From Chrysomallon squamiferum (taxonomy: Eukaryota > Mollusca > Gastropoda > Neomphalida > Peltospiridae), in NCBI GenBank assembly GCA_012295275.1, contig CM022679.1, positions 23,444,502 through 23,489,501 on the forward strand: a DNA stretch of 45,000 nt, given 5' to 3'. The position numbers and the translations under genes are program-made. Positions 1 to 10,554 of the stretch are shown in pieces (within the stretch, counting starts at the first letter, position 1; each line of letters begins with the position of its first letter). A model generated the notes under the pieces. It worked only from the letters and a program-made list of their open reading frames with translations, was not told the DNA's origin and ran no database searches.

Positions 1-300
1 GTGCGGACCGGATGTAGCCGAGACTTTTATTTTTTTATTTTTAGAATTTTTTATTTTTTTATTTTTTTGGAATAACGATTTCGGGAGACAATACTGGCTA
101 CGTTGCTAAACGCGACAAATCTCGCGCAAGGCTTACTTACGGATCCGTAGACAGACCAATAATCATGCCAGCCGGCGAGTTGAGGAAATATTAATTTATC
201 GATGTTTGTTCTGCGAACTATAAACGTCAAGAAATAACATCTGCACGGTAGGGAAGAGCTTGGACGGGGTTAATCATTGTTTTGTGTGTTTGTTTAGTAG
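1..300. other. AT-rich stretch, no gene seen
   Basis: T-rich runs with single A, C or G interruptions occupy about 24-69, followed by ordinary AT-rich sequence. I see no open frame of usable length, no splice-flanked exon and no RNA gene. Confidence 0.6.
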
Positions 301-312
301 TCGTAGTAATTC

Positions 313-373
<61 letters not shown>
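301..373 (+). repeat. (TAG)n microsatellite
   Basis: About 20 near-perfect TAG/AGT triplets follow a short degenerate lead-in. In one frame this reads as polyserine, but there is no coding context around it, so I treat the apparent reading frame as a by-product of the triplet repeat. Confidence 0.95.
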
Positions 374-374
<1 letters not shown>

Positions 375-770
375 CTAACAGTATAAATAATATATTACAA
401 AAATCAAGACTGATAATACAATATGTAATGAAAGCAGTTGTAATAGATTTGGTAATAGTAGTAGCAGTATTAGTAAAATAGTAGTGATAGTAGTAATTGT
501 AGTTGTAGTATCAGCCACAGCAGTAACGATATTAATTGTTGTAGTAATATTAAAAGTAACAGTAGTAGTAGCTGTAGTAATCATAATAGAAGTAACAATA
601 GTAATGGTAGTAAACGTAATAGTGATAGTACTGATAGTGGTAGTAAAGTAGTAGTAGTTGTAGTAGATGTCGTTGTAGTTTTTGTTGTTTTGTAAAAATA
701 GTAGCAGAGGTAATAGTAATAGTAATAATAGCAGTAGCAGTGTTTGTAGATGTAATAATAACAGTGGCAT
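374..770. repeat. Degenerate GTA/AGT trinucleotide tract
   Basis: The 400 bp after the perfect TAG array remain strongly 3-bp periodic (GTA, AGT, AAT and GTT words) but diverged. Point-mutated copies suggest an old, expanded TAG array. The periodicity opens long frames on both strands that translate to Thr/Ile/Leu-rich nonsense. Confidence 0.8.
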
Positions 771-1330
771 GGCGTGGGCGGGGAAACAGGGTTAGGTTCC
801 CCGGGTGCAATATTCTTAAGTTCATTACTGGACTAGTGCAGTGCAAGGGGCTCGGAGATGACTAATCTCCACGGGTTACGGGGCGCAATAAACTTGCCTT
901 GGCCCGGGCGCTGACAACAAACGCTACGCCTCTGAATAACAACAGCGACATCAGTAATATTGCTGCATTAGTTTTAGTACAGTTAGATCATGGTAGATGA
1001 GGTAAATGTACGTAATAATAATATGTAGTGATATTTGTACTAAAGCAAAACTAAAGCTGGTGCGAAACCGCCGTTCGCTGTAAACAACCGGCACCATTCT
1101 ACAGCGTATTAACAGCGTGCTAACAAATGATATTTTCTAATAAACTGTACCACACTGCGTCTATTAGCACGGAATGGGCGATCAGATTAATAATAATAAT
1201 AACCGTGTAACGTGAAACTTGTGTTTACGTGTTTTTGTTTGGCGCTAAGCGAATAAACTTTAGTAACCTGTGTCAGACCAGTGGCGGTGCCATCAGCTGG
1301 TTTGGGGAGGGTGGGCGTAGCTTTTGTCGT
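771..1330. other. Non-repetitive island, possible regulatory DNA
   Basis: Sequence of ordinary complexity and higher GC than its flanks, including a GTGGGCGGGG word (Sp/KLF/EGR-like) near 774 and GC-rich stretches up to about 915. No open frame, splice-flanked exon or RNA cloverleaf is visible. It could be a conserved noncoding element or simply single-copy intergenic DNA. Confidence 0.3.
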
Positions 1331-1340
1331 ATGCACACAA

Positions 1341-1572
1341 GCCTGATGATGAAGACCATGATGTTGCTGCTGCTGATGATGATGATGATGATGACGGTGA
1401 CGATGTCGATGATGATGATGAAGACGATGATGTTACTGATGACGATGATGTCGATGATGACGACGATGTTGATGATAATGTTGATGATAGTCGTGGTGGT
1501 GGTGGTAGTGGTGGTGATGATGATGATGATGATAGTGGTGGTGGTAGTGGTGATGATGATGATGATGATGGT
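1341..1572 (+). repeat. Degenerate GAT/GGT trinucleotide array
   Basis: Triplets GAT, GAC, GTG and GGT alternate over about 230 bp. One frame (1324-1596) encodes an almost pure Asp/Gly run, which superficially resembles acidic biomineral proteins. There is no signal peptide, no flanking exon structure and no non-repeat sequence of note, so it is best read as a microsatellite. Confidence 0.8.
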
Positions 1573-2215
1573 AATCTTTACGGAACAGCCTGTTAAAAAT
1601 TTTTTTTTTTTTTTTTATAATTATTATACATGAATTCAGAAGCTTAGTTAAACAAATATTAATATTCATTCTACAGTTGTTGTTTTTTTTGTCTAAGTAA
1701 TTCAGCGTTAATCCCGCCGTGCTGTGTCTACTTCAGTACAGTCACAGAGCACGCTGACCTGTCTGTCTGTCTGTCTGTCTGTCTGATCCCATTCTAACTC
1801 CCACAATTATAATCACAATCAGTCTTCATAAAATGTCACTTGAACAGTTTTTATCATGAGTCTATCTATTCATCAGACTATTTAATTATCTATTATATGT
1901 ACACACACACACACACACACATACATATATGTATGTATTTAGCTAACTATGTGTGTTCTATCTATATATATATATGTGTGTGTGTGTATTTTTATGTCTG
2001 TCTGCCTCCGTGTGTTTATCTGTCTGTCTGTCTGTACCTCTGACTTACTGTCTGTCTGTTTATAACATGAATATAACACCCAGACTAAATATTAATCAGA
2101 AGCATCCATTCACTGTAATAATCAAATTCTTATAGTCATAATTACGAGCTACATTAAAAATAACTGGCAGTGCGTCTGATATGTAAATCCGTCTGTCTGT
2201 CCTAACGTTAATAAC

Positions 2216-2255
<40 letters not shown>

Positions 2256-2762
2256 ATCTATCACATTTCATTCTCGCTCTCTCTCTCTCTCTCTCATAGG
2301 TCATAATCTAAGATATTCTCAATCGTAATCACCATAACCCTTATGAATACTGTCTGTCTGTCTGTCTCTCTCTGTCCGTCAGACGATTAGTAATGTGTTT
2401 TAGCCCCCATGTTGACGATCGAACTCGCCATAAGGTATTGAATACGACGACTGCTTAAAGGAGGCGAAACATCCTCATAAACAAGTTTAAATGTGTTTTG
2501 TTAACGGCCGTGGACACGACATTAATTTTAATTGCAAATGTAATGTGTTTCGTCTGTGCAGACACGTTTGCTGAAGGGAAATTGGACTTTGACATAATCA
2601 ATGAAAAGAAGGTTTAAAATTACAGTCTCGACACGAGATGATGTATATGTGTGCAGTGCGTACGTCTCAGATTACACAAATAGTAGATTACGCTTTTTTA
2701 TGAAACTGTGTGTCTGCGTTTGTGTTCTTTTTCTCCGTCGTCTTCGTCTTCTTCTTTTTTTT

Positions 2763-2765
<3 letters not shown>
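1573..2765. other. Intergenic DNA with short GTCT, AC, TC and poly-T repeats
   Basis: Contains (GTCT)n at about 1760-1785, an AC/TA compound near 1903-1985, a run of more than 30 T at about 2220-2253, (TC)n at 2275-2295 and (TGTC)n near 2350. Between 2400 and 2660 the sequence is non-repetitive and carries homeobox/octamer-like ATTA and ATTTGCAAT-type words (the latter on the minus strand, near 2530-2540). No gene is recognisable. Confidence 0.6.
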
Positions 2766-2812
<47 letters not shown>

Positions 2813-2844
2813 CATTATTATTATTATTATCATCATCATTATTA

Positions 2845-2875
<31 letters not shown>

Positions 2876-2883
2876 TATTATCA

Positions 2884-2914
<31 letters not shown>

Positions 2915-2921
2915 TATTATT

Positions 2922-2952
<31 letters not shown>

Positions 2953-3060
2953 ATCATCATTATCATCGACGTCGTAGTCATAATTATCATCATCATTGGT
3001 AGTAGTAGTTATTATTATAATTATTTATCATTATCATTATCATCATCATCACTGAGGTAT
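2766..3060 (+). repeat. (TTA)n/(TCA)n trinucleotide array
   Basis: About 185 bp of TTA repeat (2766-2951) has interspersed TCA triplets, then a degenerate tail of ATC/TAG triplets. The apparent frames on both strands are homopolymeric (Ile, Leu, Tyr, Asn) and not genes. Confidence 0.95.
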
Positions 3061-3530
3061 TAAAGTGTTTTCGTCCTCCTGTTTTATTTTGTCTCTTTTT
3101 TTCTTCTTTTTTTTCATCTTCGCTAAACTTTGTTTCCTTCTCAGTCTTTCTGTATGTAAATCATTCTCATACGTTCATTTCCTAAATAAAACAAAAATTA
3201 AAAAAACAAAAAAAACAACGCAGAACCAAAATCAGGTAACAGCAAATTTCCATGACTAAAAATAAATAACAGGCAAAATACTACACCTTCGTCTCAAACA
3301 GCTTGTTTTTCGGAGTTGTTGTTTGCAGTTTTGTTTTTCAGCGGTGATGACTGTCATTGTTAATCTAGCTAAGAAACAGCTAAGAATTTAAGATAATTAA
3401 TACAGTGATTGATTCTCAGATTTCCTCGTTAAGATAAAGTCTGTGTGATTATGAAGCTGATATGTGTTGTACGATTGTGTATTATATGATACGATACCAG
3501 TGAGTTGAAATAAATTAATACATGTAAAAA
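3061..3530. other. AT-rich intergenic DNA
   Basis: T-rich then A-rich sequence with no convincing reading frame, splice pair or repeat family. Confidence 0.5.
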
Positions 3531-3780
3531 AAATACTAACACAGAGTAAGATCATGTATGCATGTGCCTCATAATTATGTATGTGTATGTATGTGTATGT
3601 TTGTTTGTATGTGTATGTATATTCATGTGTATGTATGTATGTATAATGTAGCTGTGTGTATGTAGGTGCATGTGTGTGTGTATGCTCGTATGTATGTATA
3701 TATATCGCACATATATTTATATATATATATGTTGTTCATGTACGTATGTACATATGTGTATATGCATGTAGATATGCATT
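3531..3780. repeat. Degenerate TGTA/TATG tetranucleotide tract
   Basis: Interrupted TATG and TGTG words over about 240 bp end in short (TA)n runs near 3700-3730. This is a typical mutated tetranucleotide array. Confidence 0.8.
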
Positions 3781-4730
3781 TGAAAACATGTAGCTAAATA
3801 GATAAAAAGATATGAACGCATACATAAAACTTTATATTTATAATCTATGACTACGGTGATACTGAGTGACATCTTCATTAAAGCATTTTTATTAAGGCTT
3901 GCTTTAATATTCCTTGTTTGAAATATAATTTGCCGGTGAGAGAGAAAAACGTAAACATAATTACGTCGTTGCTGGTAGGTGACATTTGCAGTGAAAATAC
4001 GTCAAGTCTCGCATTGTAAGCTCATGTCTCGAGAGTTGGTATTTCGTGACAAGAGGAAACTCAAGACGCGGTGACACTGAAAACCTGTCAATTGCCGCAA
4101 AGAAGACAATTTATCGTAAAATCTTTTTTGTTCTTGTTAACGATGAGGTATTCTTTTTGGTACGTAAAAGTCTGCCGAATGTATGGTTATTATATGAATA
4201 TATGAGTGGGTGTGCGCGCGCATGTGTGTGTGAATGTGTGGGGTATAATGAATTTACGATATAGTCTCGATTTATTTGTCCGTCAAAATACAAAAATCAC
4301 CGTCTGTCCCTCGTCGAAATTTTTCATTTCTCTACAGAAACTAGTATTTTTTTTTTATGTCGTCGGAAGAATTTGCTAAATGTTTACTTTTATTTATTTT
4401 ATTTATTAATTTTTTTTCTTATCCCATGTTTGTTTTTGTTTTTGTTTTGTTTTTGTTTATTCATCTGTCAATAATAAAGATTTCTACGTTTCTGCATTTG
4501 TTTTAATTTTTTTTTTTTTACTCTATTCTTCAAATACACTTTTATTAATATTTTTTTTTTTTTTAGTTTTTTTATAATCTCACGTTTACGCTTCACCTTT
4601 CTGGAACTATTAATCTTGATATCCTGTCTGCGAGATAATCATATTTAGAATAATACGTACCATATGACATTTTCCTGTAATTAGGTTAACTAAGAAGGTC
4701 TAACTGGAACACGGACAAGAGCCGGAGTTA
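3781..4730. other. AT-rich intergenic DNA
   Basis: Mixed AT-rich sequence with several poly-T runs (4348-4355, 4508-4520, 4551-4564). A 72-codon open frame at 4046-4264 is compositionally unremarkable and has no recognisable domain or splice structure, so I do not call it a gene. Confidence 0.5.
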
Positions 4731-5010
4731 TAATAATGCCCAGGAGATGGAAAGGGGGCGTGACCAATCAGCCAGAAATAATTATGCCGTTTCCCTGGAG
4801 ACATGAAATAATTGACTTGCGCGTAGATCTTTAAAGATAAATGTTCCTGGCTGGATTTCGGCGATGCTGGTAATGGTTTCGCCTCGTTTCGGCCTGTAAT
4901 AACGCAACAACGGACGATAGGGAGATCTTAAAGGATCTGGGAATCTCCCCAATGTCAACCGATCGTCACGCATGACGTGTCGTGCAATGTACGACCGGGG
5001 AATTTAAATA
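4731..5010. promoter_or_regulatory. Non-repetitive island with CCAAT word
   Basis: GC is clearly higher than the flanks. It holds GACCAATCAG (CCAAT-box-like, near 4762), ATTA homeobox-type cores and a perfect 12-bp palindrome ATCTTTAAAGAT at 4827-4838. A 63-codon minus-strand open frame crosses it (4782-4973) but resembles nothing I know. A noncoding regulatory element is possible, on composition only. Confidence 0.25.
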
Positions 5011-5028
5011 CTGCTGTTTGTGTATGTA

Positions 5029-5093
5029 TTATGTATTATGTATGTATGTATGTGTATATAAATAAATAAATACATAAATACATAAATAAATAA

Positions 5094-5160
<67 letters not shown>

Positions 5161-5215
5161 GTGTATGTATTTATTATGTTTTATATATATATGTGTGTGT
5201 GTGTGTATGTGTTTC
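5029..5215. repeat. Compound (TATG)/(AAAT)/(TA)n array
   Basis: AAAT/ACAT tetranucleotides lead into about 28 TA dinucleotides (5100-5157) and then TGTG/TATG words. The long pure TA tract could extrude as a cruciform. Confidence 0.95.
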
Positions 5216-5256
5216 AAGTGTTATGTTCATATAGTCATTAATTATTTCAACATTAT

Positions 5257-5326
5257 TCAAAAACAATTATATATATAGAAACACACATAGAAACACACAT
5301 AGAAACACACACACACACACACACAC
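5257..5326. repeat. 12-bp AGAAACACACAT repeats grading into (AC)n
   Basis: Three tandem copies of a 12-bp unit end in a pure AC run at about 5307-5326. The AC run abuts the SINE-like element that follows. Confidence 0.85.
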
Positions 5327-5333
5327 TATATCA

Positions 5334-5412
5334 CTTTTAACGACTTGAACCCAGGAGCTGTGTGACAGATCAAGTTGTCTACATTTACCATGTTACAGCT
5401 CATGCTTCCTGC
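5334..5412 (-). mobile_element. Probable tRNA-derived SINE relic
   Basis: Read on the minus strand, this segment has a tRNA-like order: a D-arm/A-box-like AGCTGTAACATGGTAAA, an anticodon-arm-like stretch containing GACAACTTGATCTG, then CCTGGGTTCAAGTCG, a good B-box and T-arm. The 3' side on the minus strand runs into a TG dinucleotide tail, as many SINEs end in short repeats. It lacks a clean acceptor stem, so a functional tRNA is unlikely. A relic of a tRNA-derived SINE is the best reading; chance similarity cannot be excluded. Confidence 0.4.
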
Positions 5413-5446
5413 GTCGTTATTTGATTATCGGACCACACGAGTCCGA

Positions 5447-5626
5447 CGATGTGTTTAGATTCGGCTAACTTCGTTTTTCACCGACCTCGCGACGATGTGT
5501 TTAGATTCGGCTAACTTCGTTTTTCACCGGCCTACGATGTGTTTAGATTCGGCTAACTTCGTTTTTCACCGGCCTCGCGACGATGTGTTTAGATTCGGCT
5601 AACTTCGTTTTCCCCGGCCTCGCGAC
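5447..5626. repeat. Four-copy 42-46-bp minisatellite
   Basis: Copies start at about 5447, 5493, 5535 and 5581, each opening CGATGTGTTTAGATTCGGC and ending in a CCGRCCTCGCGA-type segment. The copy starting 5493 lacks 4 bp near its end. Copies are nearly identical, implying recent amplification. The fourth is followed directly by unrelated single-copy DNA. Confidence 0.9.
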
Positions 5627-5860
5627 GATGATACCGACGACATACAATAATATCGATTATCCCGGTATCGATTATTTCACTAACCTAGCCCTCACAATTG
5701 GCTGGACCACGGCTGATCACTATCTGGGGAGTGATTATGACCACGTAATGGACGATTACGTAGAAATAATATGTTATACGCGGCGCATTTTCAATCCTTG
5801 TCGGTGCTTTTGGCCAGATCGATCAACCCGCGCTTATAAACCATTAATCTGAAGCCGCTT
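5627..5860. promoter_or_regulatory. Candidate enhancer with paired ATCGAT words
   Basis: A 10-bp word, TATCGATTAT, occurs twice in direct orientation at 5651-5660 and 5666-5675, 15 bp apart. ATCGAT is the core bound by CUT/Onecut (HNF6-type) proteins, and similar words are bound by DREF in insects. ATTA and GATTA homeobox-like cores follow near 5747-5761. An open frame crosses the segment (to 5852) but has no recognisable domain. Regulatory function is inference from motifs. Confidence 0.3.
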
Positions 5861-6298
5861 CGACGCCCTGCCTAAACCTTTTTACCCGTTACCCTGTTAC
5901 TGCAAAGGTCACTAGGTCAGGGAGAAAGATAGAAGTAGTGATGGAAAGAATAGACAGGACGAAAGAAAGAGAAAATGAAGCAGTCTTTAATTTATGTCAT
6001 AATACATTTTTTTAATTTTTTTATTATTATTATGATTTGAAATAAAAGGTGATTATCTTCATGTTTTCTTTTTAATTTTATTGCTTTTTTTATTATTATT
6101 TTATTTTATTTTATAATGATTAACTAAGAGAAAAATCTCTCTGATATGTTTAAAGGGCTATTTTTATCAGTTAGCAGAAAAGCATCTTATTAATGCACTT
6201 TCTCGTAAACGGGATCATGTACATCAGCTTTTTACAATCTGTTAATGAACGCTGGTTGGAACAGAAAACATTTTAAAATAAATACACACACTCACGCG

Positions 6299-6335
<37 letters not shown>

Positions 6336-7550
6336 TTACATCCCATTAAAATACTCATTACTAGACACTTCAGACTGCATACTCGGCTAGAAGGGATAAT
6401 GACATACTTAAAACTCGAACCTAAAAAAAAAAATTAATAATAATAATAAATTTTGCACTCTTACATCAGCTACGCTGAGTTTTCTTATTAGTTTCGTTTA
6501 CGGACTCGGCCGAGCAGATTAAATTACCGAGAGTGAAAAACTCGCACGTATCTTACGACGTAATTATTTCAGTATGTGTGTACTTTTGCGTAATCACTCT
6601 GTTAACAAACGTTACGTCATACGTTAGCGAGAGGAAATTTCAGAACAAAGCCGAAGATGCCCTGAACTAATAAATACATTCGCGCTCCTATGGATATAAT
6701 ATAATATAATACAGGGTTTTAAATTTTAGATAAAAGAATAAATAAATATAAACTGGAACTGTCGACTTTAAGTTTTAAAGGAAGAAATAACAACGCATGT
6801 TCAGTGTTCAGTTTTACGGCGTCACAAATATTAAAATTAGATTAGAAAATTAGAAATTAAACCTGATCGACTTGATACATTTTTTAAATACCAGCAAAGG
6901 TTTTTTTTAGGTAATTTTATCACAGAAAAGTGCATTTCACGATCTCTGACAAACAGACGGGATGTGAACCAGTGGTAAAAAAAATTGCGGCTTGTCGCCT
7001 TTCATGTTATCAGTGAAAAATTTCCGGAGTCCGGAACAGAAAATATTAATGTGAAATCAAGGGAGTTATCAAGAATAATAACTGTCAAATTTATAACTGA
7101 AGATACAGTCTCTAATTGATTTATCCACGTCCTGCTATGCGTTATCATATACATGTATATGAGTAAGAGCATTAGAAGCATAATAGATCAAATTTATAAA
7201 TTATTTTTTTAAATCTCTATTCTAACTGATAAGATTACTATATGGTGAGATGACAGAACACTGAAAATTTATTTGATATAAGTGTGTTACCATCTCTTTT
7301 AAAAAAAAAAAAAATACTCATTTAAATCATTTATTTCTTTCCCGTTCCAATACGTTATTCAGAACAACGTTATTTCATCCTATTCAACATGTCACTGCGT
7401 GCTTTAACCCAACTCCAACTCCAACAAAACAAACAAAAACACGAAAAATACATTAACCTTTTCCAGCATTCGCACGTTCACCTAATTACCAACGAAGAGC
7501 CGCAAAGTCCACACAATCACCAGCACGATCAATGAAGACCTTCGTGACGC
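5861..7550. other. Intergenic DNA with a (CA)n array
   Basis: Mostly AT-rich single-copy sequence. A CA array lies at about 6296-6334 and short A runs near 6424 and 7303. The piece 6470-6670 is less AT-rich and carries TTACGTCAT (CRE/ATF-like, near 6613) and AACAAAG (SOX/TCF-like, near 6645). No gene is visible. Confidence 0.5.
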
Positions 7551-7569
7551 TTCGCCTTTTTTTTTTTTT

Positions 7570-7830
7570 TTCTATGGTTACGGCGCCGTAGATTTTAACC
7601 GATTGCGTTTTTCTAACCAGTATCGTTGCGCGAAAAGAAGAAGGAAATAAAAAATAAAATAAAAAAATCGTTTAAGCAAATCAACTCGCTGGAGACTTTC
7701 CATCACTTGATGCATAATTGAAGCGCGGCCATTAAAGCTTGCAAGCTACATGTTAAGTTGATGGCGCCGAATTTCCAGCCGATGATTATATATATTAAGA
7801 CGATGCGAGACTCGAAGCTTCAAACGGTTT
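7570..7830. promoter_or_regulatory. Palindrome-rich non-repetitive island
   Basis: Contains two perfect 12-bp palindromes, TACGGCGCCGTA (7579-7590) and AGCTTGCAAGCT (7736-7747), and a second GGCGCC at 7763-7768. GGCGCC is a GC-rich word bound by BMP-type SMADs in other animals. No coding potential is seen. Whether this controls a gene is unknown. Confidence 0.3.
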
Positions 7831-8340
7831 TCTCTTGGTGTTTCTAGTAAAAATCATTACATGGCAGAGCCCGCCCAGGGAGAGCTCGTTCTCAAACAGT
7901 TATCTCCTGTGTTCAAACAAAATCGAAATGTTGTTAATAGGTCGTGTTGTGAAGATTAACAAAAAAAAAAGAAGAAGAAGAAGAATTTTGAAAACGGTCA
8001 GCTTGAAAAATTTGTGTTGTTGCAGTTTGTTTCGTTTTGTTTTTATTTTTAGTTTTTCATTTATTTATTTATTGCAAATACAGGTCTAAAATACCACAAC
8101 GACCACCTTTAGTACAGTCATTGCTCAGACTGTTACTACGTCGGCCTTCTGCTTCTGCTACAATTGATGCTACTACTACTACTACTGCTAAAATTACTAT
8201 TACTATTAATACTTCTGCTGCTGCGTTTTTCTAGTCTCTAAATAACTAAAATTCAACAAATGTCAAAAATGTAACCTTATATTACTCTCTTGAGAGCGGG
8301 TCACAAACTGAAAAGAGGTCAAAACAATACAGTTATTTTT
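7831..8340. other. AT-rich intergenic DNA with degenerate triplets
   Basis: Short AAG triplets (about 7970-7985), T-rich sequence and a degenerate CTA/CTG triplet tract at about 8155-8225. Open frames here are repeat artefacts. Confidence 0.5.
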
Positions 8341-8343
8341 AAT

Positions 8344-8494
8344 TTCTTAACACACTAACAAACTAACAATGGCTATTTCACTAACACACTAACAATCTAA
8401 CAATAGCTATTTCACTAACACACTAACAAACTATCAGTGGCTATTTCACTAACAACTAACAAACTAACAGTGTTTATCACACTAACACGCTAAC
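8344..8494. repeat. 34-bp minisatellite built from ACTAACA words
   Basis: About four units of 33-34 bp, each with CTATTTCACTAACA followed by further ACTAACA copies. The last unit is diverged. The shorter internal ACTAACA repeat suggests a two-level expansion. Confidence 0.85.
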
Positions 8495-8639
8495 ACAACT
8501 CAGAGGTGCTGTCTCTGGGCCCACGATAGACGTACTCTGTCTAACTGCCGACTGACGTAAACATTTCTCTGATGGCTTATTGATTAGTCCAACTTGAGGG
8601 GAGTCATCCGCGATTAAGAACAACGTCACCGCTACGTTA

Positions 8640-8700
8640 GCGCCACGGATTTGTCGACTATAAATAAAACTTCCTCTCAACTCTCACTTGCAAGCAGGGT
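8640..8700 (+). promoter_or_regulatory. Possible TATA/Inr core promoter
   Basis: TATAAATA at 8659-8666 is followed 27 bp later by an initiator-like TCACTT with A at 8686, the expected TATA-to-start distance. It sits in a GC-raised island (8500-8935) that also holds TGACGTAA near 8552. No downstream coding exon is recognisable, so it could be the promoter of a noncoding or distant-exon transcript, or chance. Confidence 0.3.
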
Positions 8701-8890
8701 CAGTCCTCCGGGTTTTCTGCACTCGCTGGCAAAGGTTACTTTAAACTCGCTATTTAAATCAGTTATTCGCAATATCACCCTGGGGCGTGCGCGTGACTGC
8801 GCGAGACAAGAAGGCATGCAGGGCCAAGCGATAACTTTAAATACAGTTTCCGCTCGAAATTATGTTCCGTTAGACTTCGTGCGAGCGGCG

Positions 8891-8903
8891 GTTGCTAGGC
8901 AAC
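8891..8903. promoter_or_regulatory. RFX X-box-like palindrome
   Basis: GTTGCTAGGCAAC has inverted GTTGC/GCAAC arms around TAG, matching the RFX-family X-box half-site arrangement (GTTGCY and RGCAAC). X-boxes mark ciliary and some neural gene promoters in animals. It lies about 200 bp downstream of the TATA/Inr candidate in non-repetitive sequence. Confidence 0.45.
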
Positions 8904-8935
8904 AACAGATTGGTGCATGAAATGTCGTTCCAATT

Positions 8936-9052
8936 ACCCTTTGTTGGCTGGCTGTCCCAGCAAACGTTGCGGCTGTTAATTACGAATCAGCGAATTGAGG
9001 AGAGACGTTTTCTGACACCATCACTGCAAAACCAAGCAGCGTGGAGAGCAAA

Positions 9053-9084
<32 letters not shown>

Positions 9085-9370
9085 AGGAGATAATGGTTAC
9101 AGTTTGAATGGGTCTGAGTGTCCGCTGTAAATGTCTGTTGGTTCCCTCCATGGAAAATTCCTGTCTAGCTTTTTATTTTAGACTTGGACGAAGACATTTT
9201 CTGCTTTTCTGAAAAGACGCAAATAATACGATTACTCGTATCCACAACATCATCAAATTCAAATATCTGGAGTAGATCAATTATAATCGTTACTGACAAC
9301 AATAATATTATTATTATTGTTATTGTTATAATAATGTTAATGAAACCCTTAATATTATTTTTTATTATTA
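8936..9370. other. Intergenic DNA
   Basis: Ordinary sequence to about 9045, then an AAG/A-rich tract (9050-9085), then AT-rich DNA. No gene is recognised. Confidence 0.5.
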
Positions 9371-9372
9371 TT

Positions 9373-9374
9373 TA

Positions 9375-9434
<60 letters not shown>

Positions 9435-9495
9435 TTTACTTACTTACTTATTTATTTACTTATTATATTATTTTATTTTATTTTATTTTACTGAA
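9373..9495 (+). repeat. (TTAC)n tetranucleotide array
   Basis: Around 16 near-perfect TTAC units with a few TTAT variants, followed by TTTTA pentanucleotides up to about 9490. Confidence 0.95.
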
Positions 9496-9869
9496 ATTAA
9501 ACTTTAAGAAAACAACTCTCGATTTTAAGAAACAACCTATAAAAACTCTGCTAAATATTATTTCAGTTCCATTACTTTCTCGTCGTACAAATCTAACTCG
9601 GTAAGGTTAAAAGGGGTTTTTTTTTTTTAAATTGCACAATCGCGTGACGGTTCTGATTCTAAGAGTGAAAACTTGATATCTTTGCTAACTCTGCTATCGA
9701 TCTCAATTACAGTAAAGATGTAACTGTATTTCGAATTACGTTCCGCTGACATTTGTCGAAAACCAGTCCTCGAATGACACGGTGCAAAACGTCCGGAGTT
9801 TAACGACGCGTTTCTCGTTTTTATTTTCTGCATTTATCGTTTTTTCTCCTTTCTAAATTGTTCTCATTC
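9496..9869. other. Intergenic DNA
   Basis: Non-repetitive apart from a T run near 9616-9628. A 68-codon minus-strand open frame (9627-9833) has no recognisable features. Confidence 0.45.
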
Positions 9870-10045
9870 TGGTGGGAGTTTTTATTATTATTATTGATAT
9901 GCACTTTATTGCTATCATTCCATATCATTACTACAACCGTTAGTGTTGCTTCTACGACTACGCTGCTGCTACAGCTGTTGTTGTTGTTGTTGTCATTATT
10001 ATCACCATCATCATCATTATTATTATTTTTATATTATTTTTATTA

Positions 10046-10119
<74 letters not shown>

Positions 10120-10183
10120 TATAATTTTATTTATTATTTTAAATGAATATTAGAATTTTAGAATTTACCTTTCAAATTTTAGT

Positions 10184-10220
<37 letters not shown>
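9870..10220 (+). repeat. (ATT)n and (TTTA)n arrays
   Basis: A degenerate then perfect ATT array (best part about 10045-10120) is followed by a TTTA array at about 10182-10218. Apparent frames are homopolymer artefacts. Confidence 0.9.
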
Positions 10221-10461
10221 TTTTTATGGTGAGGGTAGCGATATTAACAATAATCAACACTGATACTATTCTTTAATATTTTTTATGGCATTTCTGAGCA
10301 AAATATAAAACAAAAAATAAATAAAAATTTAATCCAGTAACAAAATATAATTATACTGGAACATTTCATCCGAAACAGTAAATAAGAATGGTTTTTTTTT
10401 TTTTTTTTTTAACAGAGTTCTCTCTATCTCTCTGTCTCAGTTTATCATTCTGCATGCCTTC

Positions 10462-10462
<1 letters not shown>
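10221..10462. other. AT-rich spacer
   Basis: AT-rich with a T run near 10391-10410. Nothing recognisable. Confidence 0.5.

Positions 10463-10554
<92 letters not shown>

Noticed and set aside
1324-1596. Asp/Gly-rich frame resembling acidic biomineralisation proteins
   Set aside because: It lies entirely within a GAT/GGT trinucleotide array, has no signal peptide or flanking non-repeat coding sequence, and the other frames are equally open.
2601-3063. Long frames on both strands (poly-Ile, poly-Leu, poly-Tyr, poly-Asn)
   Set aside because: All are translations of the same TTA repeat; simultaneous openness of several frames on both strands is the mark of a repeat.
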